Source: Camelus bactrianus
Taxonomy: Eukaryota > Chordata > Mammalia > Artiodactyla > Camelidae
Assembly: GCF_048773025.1 (NCBI RefSeq)
Contig: NC_133566.1
Location: forward strand, 12,557,001 to 12,621,000
DNA length: 64,000 nt
Reading direction: 5' to 3'
Shown: positions 26,870 through 39,100 of the stretch, piece after piece
Position numbering within the stretch: position 1 is the stretch's first letter
How the letters are laid out: each line of letters starts with the position of its first letter
Program-made: the position numbers and the translations under genes
The notes under the pieces: generated by a model
The model's database searches: none
Seen by the model: the letters and a program-made list of their open reading frames with translations, nothing else
Told to the model about the DNA's origin: nothing

Positions 26870-27150
26870 TTTTTAACTACTTTAACATTCAAACTTATTT
26901 TGGGGAAAAATTTCATATTTATACAATAGGGGGAATGGTGTGATGGGCTCCCTGACCTTCACTCCCGGGAACACTTCCATCTGTTTCCATCAATTCTCTC
27001 ATGTGCTCCCCGTCTCCCTGCACTGGATTTCTTGAAACAAATCTCAGACATCATAGTGTTTCATCCATAAATACTTCAGTATCTATTCAGTATATCTATC
27101 ACCTCTAAAGCACAAGGACTCTTTTGGGAACCTAACAATGTCCAAAATGT
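26870..27150. repeat. Old L1MC-like 3' fragment
   Basis: Contains aaacaaatctcagacatcat, ttcatccataaatacttcag and aaggactcttttgggaacct, an order found in L1MC-type 3' UTRs. Diverged. Confidence 0.5.
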
Positions 27151-27224
27151 AATGGTGACGCTACAACGTCATGAAGCAGTGATGTGTCTCCAGGGTCATT
27201 TCTTCCAACTGCGTTACCCCTGGA

Positions 27225-27365
27225 TGGATTCCCTAATCACTTCCATCCTAATGTCTTCATTTTTAAAGTGGAGAACATATAGGCTCCTTGAGAGGATAAA
27301 CGAGGCAACAGATTTAAGGAGGTTAGCACAGAGCCTGGCACATCGTCAGTGTCCTAACCTGGCAG
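27225..27365 (+). repeat. MIR fragment, sense
   Basis: Reads gtcttcatttttaaagtgga, gaggataaacgaggcaacag and agcacagagcctggcacatc, the 3' half of MIR. Confidence 0.65.
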
Positions 27366-27939
27366 TGCCAAGGGATTGTGATGGTTAACACTTCCTCACT
27401 CACTGGGCATGTGAACAAATTAGCCCTTATTTTGTGAATTTCCTGACCAATTCCTTTGGCCCTCTTTCTAATGAGCATTAAGGAGGGAAACCCTTATCAT
27501 TCATACACTTGCCCACGTTTTTTCAGTTTATTCTGTTTTTTCTATTTTACTTATGATTATGTAGTAAAATATACCCTTCTTTTACTTTGTTCTGATCTAT
27601 ACACATTTTTTTTCAGTGTTTTGTGTTTTCATGTTTTTTTTTTAATTTGGTTCACATAAAGTTTGAGAGTCACTTTTTAAATAAGCCCTGGACTCTATTC
27701 TTTTGTTGAAAAAGCAAAAATGTGAGCACTCTCTAAATTTGTAAGCTTACATTTTTTTATAGAATCATATTTTTCTTTAAGTGAAGCTCCTCTACATGCG
27801 AACTCGGTTACATAAGGAATCTAGGGATTACCATGTTCACAGAAATACCAACTAGGGCTCGAAATGCTTTCCACATACTGCGTTTAATACTTACCAGCCC
27901 CCTATCAAGGAAGTTTATTCTCACTGGATTCTAGGGATG

Positions 27940-28165
27940 GACCGCTGGACTGATGGAACAGAGAGACTGGCTACCTTGAACCCAGGTTCTCTGCCTCCGA
28001 AGCCGCTCCAGCACCAGACCATGCCTCTTCCTTCATGTGCAGAATGGAAAGCCCCAGCGTGCCCACCTCACAGAGCTGAGGATGAATCAGTAAGTAGAAA
28101 GCATGTAGAAGAAATTCTGATGTGTTGTGCGTGCTCTGTAAATGTTAGCTGTCATCGTGAATGCA
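27940..28165 (+). repeat. MIR fragment, sense
   Basis: Reads ttgaacccaggttctctgcc, cttcatgtgcagaatggaaa, acctcacagagctgaggatg and tgcgtgctctgtaaatgtta, in MIR order. Confidence 0.55.
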
Positions 28166-28384
28166 GTAACATAAATACGTGCAAAATAATAGTTACAGTA
28201 AGAATAAACAGCAGAGTAAAAAATAATCGGTATTACAATGTAATAATAATAAAGGCCGGTGTTCACAGGTGTCTTACTGGCTGCCAAGAAGCATTTCACT
28301 TATGGGTTATCCGACAAAGCAGGCACTTCTGTTAACCCCATTTTGACAGAGGAAGAAACAGGCACGGCGTTGTGACTTGCCTGC

Positions 28385-28600
28385 GGGCTTAAGAAATCAC
28401 CAGAGGGTGGGAAGGGATGTAATGGGAATGCAAAATTTGCATCTCTAGAGGTGTGATGGAAATGTTAGCTGTCTTGATTGTGGTGGTGGTTTCATGGGTG
28501 TCTACATCTATCAAAGTTCATCACATTGTACGTCTGAAATATGTGTGGTTTACTGTACAGAAACCACACCACAATAAAGGTGTTTAAATAAATAAACCAA
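28385..28600 (+). repeat. Old L1 (L1ME-type) 3' end, sense
   Basis: Contains gtgatggaaatgttagctgt, cttgattgtggtggtggttt, caaagttcatcacattgtac and a closing ccacaataaaggtg. Typical terminal L1M sequence. Confidence 0.75.
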
Positions 28601-28839
28601 TCCAGGCGGTGGAAGTGGGATTGGAGTCCCGGCAGACTGACGTCATGGCCACTTTTCGGAACCGGCACCTTAGACCCGGGTCTTGTGGGCACGTCGGCAG
28701 CAGGACAGCCTGATCCCCTTCACAACTCGTGGACGGATGGCTGCGGTCTCCGAAGCCCACGGGTTAGGAACACAGTGACAAACGCAGCAAATGGCACTAT
28801 CTCAGCCTTTCCCACAGCCTAAGCAGAGGAAGACCTGAC

Positions 28840-29035
28840 CCCCGCGACAGGTTGCGCAGGCGCCTGCCGGGATGCGCTCTCCGCGCAGGGGTGCTGCCAA
28901 CCCCGGTCCAGGCGCGCGGGGCCCCGCGCGGCGGGATGGGGCGCATCGCCTGCGCGGCCAGCAGAGGGCGCCAGGGCGCCGTGGCGCCGTGGGGAGGCCC
29001 CGCGTCTCGGACGCTTGCCCAGTTGGGGCGTGAAC
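28840..29035. promoter_or_regulatory. Small CpG-rich patch
   Basis: About 200 bases dense in CpG (gcgcgcggggccccgcgcgg and similar) in otherwise A+T-rich intergenic DNA, about 3 kb past the IL1RL2 stop. No gene exon is recognised in it. It contains the CTCF-like motif at 28956. Confidence 0.6.
28956..28973 (+). promoter_or_regulatory. Strong CTCF-like motif
   Basis: The plus strand reads ggccagcagagggcgcca, matching the CTCF core CCAGCAGAGGGCGC almost exactly, inside the CpG-rich patch. Binding is not shown. Confidence 0.6.
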
Positions 29036-29588
29036 CTCAGTTTCCCTGCGTCTTAAGAGAGGAAATGCTTTTCTCTTTCACAAGGTTCTTCGCCCACGGG
29101 ACTACTTTCTTTTCCTCTTGATGTCATTCCTGTTACACAGGCAGGAAGTTCTGTTCAATTAAGACTTTGCTGTTGGGGAGACTTTTGCTGCCTGCAGTCA
29201 CTTAAAACAACAAACAAGGTTAATTGACCCAGAAGTTGGGTAACCAGAGAGGAGCCGAAAGGACTTCTTGATAAAGCCTGTTGTCGGAAGAAAGCAGAAT
29301 ATCATGACTGAGCGGTGACCGGCCGGCGGGGAAGCTGTGTTTGTCTGATTGTTATGGAAACACGTTTAAGTTGGTCATTAAACGGTCAGGGGACTGCGAC
29401 TCACATTTTGAAAAATTGAGAAACAATGACAGGACAGGATTTTATTTTCATCCTGTGTGAGTGTGAGTGTGTGTATGAGCGCGTGCGCGCACTGCGTGGC
29501 AATGAAAAATGTACTTAATTCTGTAGTTTTCCGTGTGAAAAATATGAAAGCGGTTTTCAGCACTTCAGCCAAATCCTGGGAACCCAGA

Positions 29589-29637
29589 CTCTGCACCCCT
29601 GGCGTGTCTTGCACCCCTGGCATGTCTTGCACGCCCC
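29589..29637 (+). repeat. Short tandem repeat, about 18-base unit
   Basis: The unit cttgcacccctggcatgt and close variants occur three times in a row. Short; no function suggested. Confidence 0.75.
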
Positions 29638-29760
29638 TTGGTCTGCGGGCTGGTCACACTGGACAGATGTAGCGAAAAATCATCCAGCCCCTGTCCAAGC
29701 CTCAGTCCTTACAAACGTTTTTATCTTCCAGGAGTGGCCGGAGGAGGGTGGGGGGGCGGC

Positions 29761-30240
29761 TGTTACTGAGTCCAAGCTCGCACTGCTCATCACCCAGCAG
29801 GCCAGTAAATCCAGGGATGAGCTGTGGGGATAAGGAATATCGACTTTATTCGGAAAGCCCACAGATCGAGAAGATGGTGACCTAGCGTCCCAAAGAACCA
29901 TCTTCCCTGAGTTAGAATTCAGGCTTCTTTTATACTAAGACGGGGGTGGGGGGAATAAAGTCAGACACTCCCCGGTTCTGATCAGCCCCCCAAGGGGATG
30001 TGTTCATTTCCTCCTTCCTGCAGCCGTTCCCAGGTGGACCTGGTCAGGACGTTTCCTGTGAGCTAAACAAAGGTAATTTAGCTTAACGCTCATTACCTGG
30101 GAGGCGGGGTTCCCAGAGGTGAAGCATGATGTATAATTTAAGCTTATAGGCATCATTTCATAGCAAAAACAATAGAATACAGAGGTTAAAGCAAAGGAAA
30201 CAGATCCAATATGGAGTCAGATTTGTTCTTCCCTGTAACA
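29761..30240 (-). mobile_element. Solo ERV LTR fossil, antisense
   Basis: On the minus strand it starts TGTTACAGGG and ends CTCAGTAACA, with a TATA-like tataaaag, and an AATAAA signal before the 3' end: a complete-looking 480-base LTR. No internal retroviral sequence adjoins it. The 3' part matches the LTR at 54841-55306, so both belong to one family. Probably class I, to judge by the 4-base target repeat of its sister. Confidence 0.8.
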
Positions 30241-31429
30241 CAAGGTCTAATTTTCCCTTCCCATATAAAGAATCAATCTCTCGCTCTCTCTCTCGGAGGA
30301 CTAGAGTTCAGTTTTCTCAAGGCAAATGGCAGGATCCCTTAGAAGATACCTGGGTTTCAGAAGGGAGGGGAGATGGATACACATAGAGTTTCCACCCATC
30401 AGGGGTCCCACAAGATTCCATCTGGGTTGTGTGGCTTCCAGCAGTTCTGGTCCAATGTCCTGCAGCTTTCAAAGCCAGGGTCACTCCCCCATCACTCATT
30501 CCAGAAGCTGCAGACTTAGCTATAGATCAGTCTCTACTCTCAGAAGGACACCAGGGAGGAATTTTCCACTTAAATTTCCAGACACAACCCTGGATAAATC
30601 AATCAAACAAGCGTGTGCTGGAGGAAAGTTTATAAATACAGGAAAGGTCAACTGCAGGAAAGAGGTGCGGCAGGAAGTCCTCTGAGTCTCTGCAGGGGGC
30701 CTGGTGGGGGGCAGAAGGCGCTGAGGGATGGAGGCCCCCACTGCCCACTCCCCGCGTTGGCCAGACAGCTCCTCGCATGCCACGGAGGGCGCCAAGTGCG
30801 TTCACGGGTCTGTCTTCATCTCAGGCGACCTTTTGGGAAAAGAGCAGCCGTCCCCGGAACCTTCATTAGCTGTGACTCAGCCTTCACTTTCTCACGGACA
30901 GACTCACAGCGTCACGTGGGTTTTGTCGCCAGCTCAGTCTTCACAGGAAGGTGAGCCAAAAGGTAACAGGAGGACTCAACACCTGTATTTCACCTTCACG
31001 GACCATTCACCTCTCACCCTTACCTCCAAGCCACTCCCCACCCCCTCGGTTTCGTCCTGGAGATCCGGGGCCATCCCCAAGGACTAGGGACAAGGCTTCT
31101 GTCTAAGCCAAGCTGCTGAAACACGAGCAAAGTAGCAATGACCTTCAGCTCTCCTATAACCTGCCTTTGTCCACTTCCATCGGCACCGACACCTTCTTTC
31201 TTCTGCAGATTTGGACACGAGCCCATCGCCAGCTGACATGAGAATTTTGAGTCCTTACCTGCCAGCCTGCATTTCAGCCGCAAAGCCGGGTTAACACAGT
31301 CATTTGTATTTTTACCTTTTTCCATCCCTATTATTTCATTAAAAACTAGTGAAAATTAAAAATGAAAGTGCTGAAACTACTAATAACAAAATTGAGAATG
31401 AGATGGGAATCGCTGGGTTTTCAAAATGG

Positions 31430-32096
31430 CAAATAGTTCGCTGAGGTTTATTTACACGTCTTTATCTTTAGCAGCTTAGCTATGCGTTCAGTTGCTGAGA
31501 TAAAATATTAAAGAATGTGTACAAACTAGTGGAAATGCACACTTTAGGACTGCATTGAGGGCCTGTGTATGTGGTCATTCATTTATAAGTGTTAGTCGCC
31601 AAGGAATCCTGCAGAATCCTTTTTCTGAAATTCACATGCACACCGGGCCCCCTTTGAGAGGACACATCCCAGGGTCTTGCCCTCTGTCCTGACACTGGGG
31701 CTTCTCTGTCTCTCTTTACCCTCTGGAGGGAATATTCCCAAATCAGAATGGATGGGATTCCCAAAATTTTCACCAAGCCGCAAGCCAGAGACCACCCACT
31801 CACTGTGGTCCAGATTTTACTGCCTGGAGGGCAGTCAAATGGCCAGAGATAGTGCCACCTGCTCTCGGGGGCTCGAATGCTAAGCCTCCATGCTCAGTGG
31901 GTGTTCAGGAGTGTTCAGAGCCAGTAAGTTCATGAGAGCCTTGCAAAGAGGTGATGCCCTCAAGAAGCAGCTGTGATCAGAATGAGCAAACAGACACAGG
32001 TCTTCTCACAGGTACACAACAGCAAGCTTTGAGCGAACGGCCCCTGCAATGCATCCTGGTTTAACTGTGAGCTGCCCCAGGACCACCAGCTCTCCG
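31430..32096 (-). other. IL1RL2: Probable IL1RL2 3' UTR with candidate poly(A) signal
   Basis: The stretch after the stop has no recognised repeat. The first AATAAA on the gene strand is at 31452-31447. No closer AATAAA or ATTAAA was seen. The 3' end is therefore inferred, not shown; a variant signal nearer the stop cannot be excluded. Confidence 0.45.
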
Positions 32097-32515
32097 TCAT
32101 GGGGTGAGGACCCCTACGCTGGCCTCCCTGCTGCTGGCCGTGAGGTCACAGGGTGTGTGCTGCAGCAGCTGGACTGGAGGAGAGGGTGGCCACCTTCTGG
32201 GTGGCATGCGATATCTGACTTTTTTCCAGAACTTGGTCTTGGCACACTGGGACTGCTCTGTGAAGTCCCCGCTCCACTGGACGGCCCCATGCTTCTGCCT
32301 GATGTACTGAATTGACTCCGGCAAGGCTGTGTAGTCCTCGACCTTCTCCAGCTCAATCAGGATGACCTTTATCCCGTCCTGGATGAGAGCATTGTAGACG
32401 GTGATCTGTTCTTCTGACATGTTCCTTAGCAGGTCAAAGCTCAGGGCTTCAGGAACTATGATGACAATCAGTCTTCTGCACAACTTAATGTTCTCATCAA
32501 TGACACTGACCACAG
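32097..32515 (-). CDS. IL1RL2: IL1RL2 exon 11: TIR C-terminal half and stop
   Basis: Acceptor gtttccag. It encodes [20 protein letters not shown] through [31 protein letters not shown] and the box 3 region KFWKKVRY. The tail [11 protein letters not shown] is an IL1RL2 signature. The final residues ([16 protein letters not shown]) differ from human and stop a little earlier, at TGA 32099-32097. The exon continues as 3' UTR. Confidence 0.96.
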
Positions 32516-35500
32516 CTGGAAACACAGAGAGAAGACTCAGAGCATCTCATGATTAAAACAGCCACAGACCAAGAACTGCTCAGAATAAGAATTTTATCAC
32601 GCCTGACTGTATCTCCAAACTTAGCTAAAGGTCTGGTATATATTATATGATAAATTACATATCATATTATAAATTATATGATAAATACTTTTATTTTTTA
32701 AAATATTATTTGGTTTTTAAATATTAAAAATGTTTTTATTTTAAAAATGAAAGTTTTTATCTCTTTGAATACGTATGTGGCCCATTCATTTGAATATTAC
32801 ATATTCAAAGCAATAGATTCACATTATATGATAAACACTTTTATTTTTAAATAAATGGAATTTTAAAGGCTAGGACACATGTCGTTAGCTCAAATGTTGT
32901 ACTAATCTTCATTAGTAACATATCCTAATGATTTCTTGGGAAAGAGAAGGGAGAATTCTTGAGATATCCAACTATGGATAAAACTTGGTCTTTTTTAGAA
33001 ATAAAGATCAAGTTTTACATCCTCCTTATTCTTAGGATATAAGAAGAGACTGTCACCTCCCCAAGAGTATGTCCTTCTTCTATTTGGTTTATTTTAATAT
33101 TGTCACTGCCTGGAACATTACCTGGCACACAGCAGGTGCTCAACAACCATTTGTTGACTAAGTGAATGAGTGAATGTTGACATGCTTCTGAAATGAGAGC
33201 TCGTCCACATGTTTCCAACAATCACTGGATCGAATGTTCATTTTCTCAGGGAGGATGATTTCATAGCTTAAAAAGATGTGGACTGAAGTAGGCTTGCAGT
33301 CTCCCCATGTGCACGAGCATTCTACAGATGCAAACTACTTAGAAATCTTTTTAAATGATCCAGAGCAGGCCACTAAGTAGGAATCCTGGCTTCCTAGTGA
33401 TCAGAAAAGGATATTTATTTCAAATACCAGCTATTCCCCACATAGCTCTCTACAAAAGAGAAGGACGTTAAGAGGGAACTTTTTATCTATCGAGTGTCCA
33501 GTATGTACTAAGCTCCACACTGGTCCCTGCCCAGGTTTTACCTGATTCAATTCTCTCGACTAAGTCAGTGAAACATTCTTACCCCCATTTGACAGGTGAG
33601 ACAACTGAGGTTCAAAGGTGTTAACTGCAATGTCCAAAACCACACTTGTAATAAGTGGGGAAGTAAATAAATAACTTCTGTTTTATTTAGGTAGGGGAGG
33701 ATTGGAGGAGGCTGAGGTTTATAAAACCAGCTTTAAACATGAGCTTATTTACATATGCAAAGAGACAGAAAACACTCAGCAGATAGTCTCAAGGATGGGA
33801 CAGGAAATGGCCAGTTGTCTCCTTTCAGTCTCTTGGCCACGGCTGTGTGTATGTCATTGACCAGCTGTTCATGCAAATGGGTCAACCACATCCTTACTCG
33901 AAGTGAAAGTCACATAATTTCAACCAGGAATCCCAGGCATCCTGTGTAGGAGTGAGCCTGATGAGACAAGAGAACTTGGTCCTGACCTCCTCGGCTCAGA
34001 GGTTGTGGGGTGGGAGGCGTGATTCTGTGGGGAAGGCGAACAGAGTCCCCACCATTTGTAAAATGAAGGAAGAGAGAGGATCCTTTCCATTTTGTTCATT
34101 TGTTGTTTTTAGACCTCACTGAAAACATACCTTGTCCAGGAAATTCATCCCTGCCAAATATAAACAACTTGTATCCACACTGCCTCTCCAGCACCTCGGG
34201 CAGAATCTTCAGCACCAGTGTGTCCACGTCATGGCTCTGGCTTTCTCTTTGAGGCTTGGGGTATAAGACGTATGCATCATACAGCTTCCCATCTGAAAAG
34301 GAAATGGGACAAGCTCGTGAAATTATCCCCATGAAATTATCTTACGTTAATAAAGTGAAACCTAAGTTGCTACCGTGATGTCCTTTTTGCTCGAGTTCAG
34401 TGACTTCAGAGTGCCCAGTTGGCTGACTTGGTGCCAAGCACTGCATCTCATTCTTTCAACACTAAATTTTCACTCCACTTTCTTCTTGGTTTTTGAGAAG
34501 TTGAATGTTATTCACATCATTAGTGTTTCAAATATTTCTGTTCCTCCTTTCTTCTCCTACTGGTATGCCCATGACACGTATGTTACCCGCTTTGTAGTTT
34601 TCTCATGCTCGTTGGATATTTTGCACTTCTTTTTTCAGTCTTTGTTCTCTCTGCTTTTCAGTTTGGGAGGTTTCTACTGACATATCCCCAAGCTCAGAGA
34701 TCCTTTTCTTAGCCATGTCCAGTCTATTAATAAGCCTATCAGAAGCATTCTTCATTTTTGTTAGTTTTTTCTTTTTTTTTAATAATCACTAGCATTTCTT
34801 TTTGGTTATTTCTTAGGATTTTCATCCTCTGATTATATTGCCCATCTGTTCTTGCAAGCAAAATATTTGAAACACTAATGATGAAGAATGTCTCCAAATT
34901 AATGTCAGACACCAAACCACAGATCCAGGAAGCTCAAATAACACCAGTTAGGATAAATACCGAATAAAACCAACAAAGGAAACTACACCTAAGCATACTG
35001 TTTTCAAACTACAAAATAAAAGGTAAGGAAAAAAAATCCCGAGAGAAGCCAGAGGAAAAATAGACACTTCACCTACAGGAAAACAAAGATGTGAATAACA
35101 TTCAACTCTCCCTTGCATGAGTTTTTGGCGTTTTCATCCTAACATGCATTGAAGACACTAGGAGAAAAGCCACATGAAACCTGCTTTTCTATTTACCGTG
35201 AGAACATTGTTGCAGACTAGGTTCATGACATCATACCCTTTAAAGAGGTCTCCCTATTAAAAAACTTTCCTCGGAGATTGCCCCAGAAAAAGCCACGTGC
35301 TTTCACGAGCGATTGAAAGGTTTGTATGAACAGCACCATGAACCTTGTCATGGCTTTGTCTTCACTTCTAAAGCCAGGGCATCTTTAAAAACTATCCAAG
35401 GTGGGTTTAACGACTCTCCCCTCAGCTTCTTTTACCAATCTACCCTTGGGTCACTGGACCTATTTTTTTGTTTTTAATTGTCTGTTCTATACGTACATTC

Positions 35501-36084
35501 CCCACAAATAAGGTGAGGCATATACAGATCTCTTCACTAGATTTGTCAACCAATCCTTGTATCTGTGTACACACATACACTCCTGGAAGAAGAATTTTTA
35601 AAGCACCTCCTGTGATTTAATAGACAATATACAGAACTCGTGGACTTTTGCCAGGCCTGTCCATAGCGCTTAATAAGACAGATGATTGGATTAAAGAAGT
35701 TGTGGTATATACATGCAATGGAATACTACTCAGCCATAAAAAGGAATGCTATGATGCCATTTGTAGCAACATGGATGGGCCTAGAGATGATCACACTAAG
35801 TGAAGTAAGTCAGGCAAAGACAAATATTACATATTATCACTTATATGTAGAATCTAAAAAAAAATGATTCAAATGAACTTATTTCCAAAACAGAAACAGA
35901 CTCACAGACGTAGAAAACAAACTTATGGTTATCAATGTAGGAAGGAGGGAAGATAGAATTAGGAATTTGGGATTAGTAGATGCAAATTACTATATGTAAA
36001 ATAGATAAACAACAAGGTCCTAATGAATAGCACAGGGAACCACATTCAGTACCTTATAATAACCTATAATGAAAAAGAATTTTA

Positions 36085-36119
<35 letters not shown>

Positions 36120-39100
36120 TATAACTAAATCACTCGCTGTACACCAGAAGCTAGCACAACATTGTAAATCAACTAAACTTCAATAAGAAAAAAATTTTTA
36201 AAAAAAAACTGAATTATACACACCTTACTATTAATCTTATATGGGGCTGGACTAATCTGGTTAGAACTGACAGCTGATCATGAGGACACAATTCCTCTCT
36301 CTTCCTCATTTGTCTTTGCCATCCATTACTCCACATGTTCCCGTATAACCAGAAAATCTCCTCAAGGGACACAAAGCTGGAAACAGCATATGACCCATCT
36401 CAGAGTCTCATCACTCACTGCCCAAGTCACACTCAAACGGAAATCGGAGGCCAGTTCTCAGAGACTGAGTTGTAGCAAATTTAATCACAAAGGACGCATG
36501 TGCTTTTCTGACTTGGGGGAAAAAAAAAAAAGAAGACGGCTGGCTGGCTGTAGGTTCCCATCCCCAAGGCCTCAGCCCACTGGTTCCGAGAATTTGAGCA
36601 GCAGCCCTGTGTGAGCAGAGGGTGGGGCTCCCCAAGTCACTCATCCGCCTGGCTTCCCCTGCCCGGTCAGGCCCGATTCCTTTTTTCTCTTCCTGCTACA
36701 CGTGACCTCACTAACAGGGAGCGTCACCAGGCAGTCAGCACCCACGATCCTGGGATCCCAGTGAGTCAGGGCCAGAGTTCCAGAAGCACCCCCAGGCCCA
36801 AGCAGTCCCCTGTCAGTCAACAGCCAGAGCAGCGCTGAGTCAGAAAAGACAGGCTGCCCTGACGTCTCTCTCAAGCAGATGATGGAGGAGCGCGGGCGGG
36901 GGGCGGGGGGTGCTTCCGCGGAACAGCCAGACAGGAACCCCGCAGCCCAGCCCACCGCCCGCAGCACCAGCAGAGCTTCCAGCTGCATCCCATATGCAAA
37001 GCTGACTTTTTCCACCAGGGAGTTTTGCCATCAAAAAAGAATTCATTGCTTTCCAGGCCTAAGAGCCCCCAATTCTGAATTCTGCAATTTAACTTAAACT
37101 CCAGGTTCAGACACCTATGCTTTATCAAACATGTGAACAAACACGTGGTTTTTATATGCAAAGCAGGCACGTTGTGTAAATAACGTTCTTCTGGGAAATA
37201 AGGATTCATAAGACGTGTGTGGACACCCACTTCCCTGAGTTCCTGTGAGCATCGCAAGTCTCTGGGCTTGAAAGGGAGACCTCTGTGCATCTCCGTGCAG
37301 GAGAGCTGCACAGACCTCTCTCAGGCGTGTCTTAATTTCTCCATCCAATTAGAGGACATTAAACAGATGTATTACTTTTTCAAGGCCTTGATAGATCACA
37401 TCCACTCAGAGACAAAAAGAAAATAGCACGGAGTTCAAGGCAGAATGTCAGATTCGGGATCACACTGGGACACATCTTTAGTGACCAGAGCCGGCAGGAC
37501 GTGGCTCGCAGACCAAGGTGAAGCCCCGGACACCCCGGCAGGGGCAGCTTGCTTGGACCTTCAGACAACAAGGGACCCTCAATGCTTTCCTGAATTTCGA
37601 CTCAGCTACTCCTGCAGGACTGTATGAGGCAGACTCAGATCACTGTCCCTTCTCCTCTGCCCACCTTCCTTCCTCCCTTCTATAGCCAAGAAACAGAAGA
37701 GAATTTCCTGTCTAAGTTCACACAGGGAGTAAGTGGAGAACTCAGGTTCAAACTCAGCTGTCTCTCTCCAAACTTGAGAGTTGGAGGCTTAAACTTTGTC
37801 ACGTGCCAAATCTGAGCCCTGAGGAGCTGTGAACACAGGCAGCCCCTCACCCTCTGGAATGTAACTTCTGTGCCCACATCCACTGTGTTTGATAAGAGCT
37901 CACAGATGGAGCACACTGGGCTCCAGGAGAGAGTCTCTTCTTTTGCAAACACCAGTGGATGTGAGAACTTTTCTAAAACGGTTGCAGTGGGAGCCAAAAG
38001 ATGATCTGCTCCTGCCACTTGATCACTCCTAACCTGAAAGCCTTATGTAACTAAACAATGCTGATGGCTATGGGCAAATCACTTCTCTGAAGTCTGACAG
38101 GTTCCAGGGAGGTTGTTTCCTCTAAATGTGCGAACAGCAGGAAAGGCAAGCTAGTAAACACGATCAAGTATATTTACAACGGTTATACGGACAAGCGGAC
38201 ACCTTCACAAAGCATGTTTCAGTAATTACCCGCACTCACCTTCCACAGTCCCTGGAGAACGGAAGGCACTTCGATACCAAAGTACGATGTCGATCTTAAA
38301 AATGTTGTAGACACACACAGCAGACACTGCCGCGCCTGTCAGGGCGAGAAGTCCTCCTATCAGGTAAGCTCGGAAATCTGGAACTACAGGTGACAACCAA
38401 AAAAACCCGAAATAAATAATAAAATAATAATATTACTACAAGGAGTCAGTTACACACTTTACTTATACAGCCCATTACAAATGCCAAGTGAAACTGTATT
38501 TACATGTCAGTGAGGACACTACCGAAATAGTTCTTTACAGTTTAGGAATAGGTACTGTCGGGGAGGGTACAGCTCCGTGGTAGAGCGCGTGCTTAGCATG
38601 CACAAGGTCCTTGGTTCAATCCCCAGTCCCTCCATTAAAAAAAAAAAAAAGAAAGAAAGAAAAGACTAGATATGGGGAATAGTATAATCTGGTCTGCACC
38701 AAGGATTTTAGGAAGAACATGTGCTCTTGGGACCCTGGGGAGGGAAATTCTGCAGACCCCAAGCTCCTGATGCTGGATGCGGTGCGGTTCTGACTCCATG
38801 GAGACTGCTTTCAGAGCACACCTGGCCAGGCCCTCCTGAGTCAGCATCACACTCCCCAGGGGAGGAGCCTGAGCACGTTTGTTGGGAAAGTTCCCCCAAG
38901 TGGTTCTGCTGCCCATTTTGATGATCGTACTGTTCTAACCGCCTTCCCAGTTACTCAAAATTGAGCAGCAGGACTCCCATCATATATAGTCATCAGTTGC
39001 CTCCCCTGGAAGCCACCTCCACTGGCTCCAAAAGACTGGCCGGGAGCCAGACTCCCACCCCATCCTCTCTGGGCCAGCAGAGCCCGGGCCGGGCACCTGC

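Noticed and set aside
37680-37790. Possible reverse MIR in intron 9
   Set aside because: Only a short agreement (ctaagttcacacagggagta); below what I would annotate.
38560-38636. Candidate tRNA-Ala gene
   Set aside because: The poly(A) tail and a second truncated copy at 61579 show it is a SINE.
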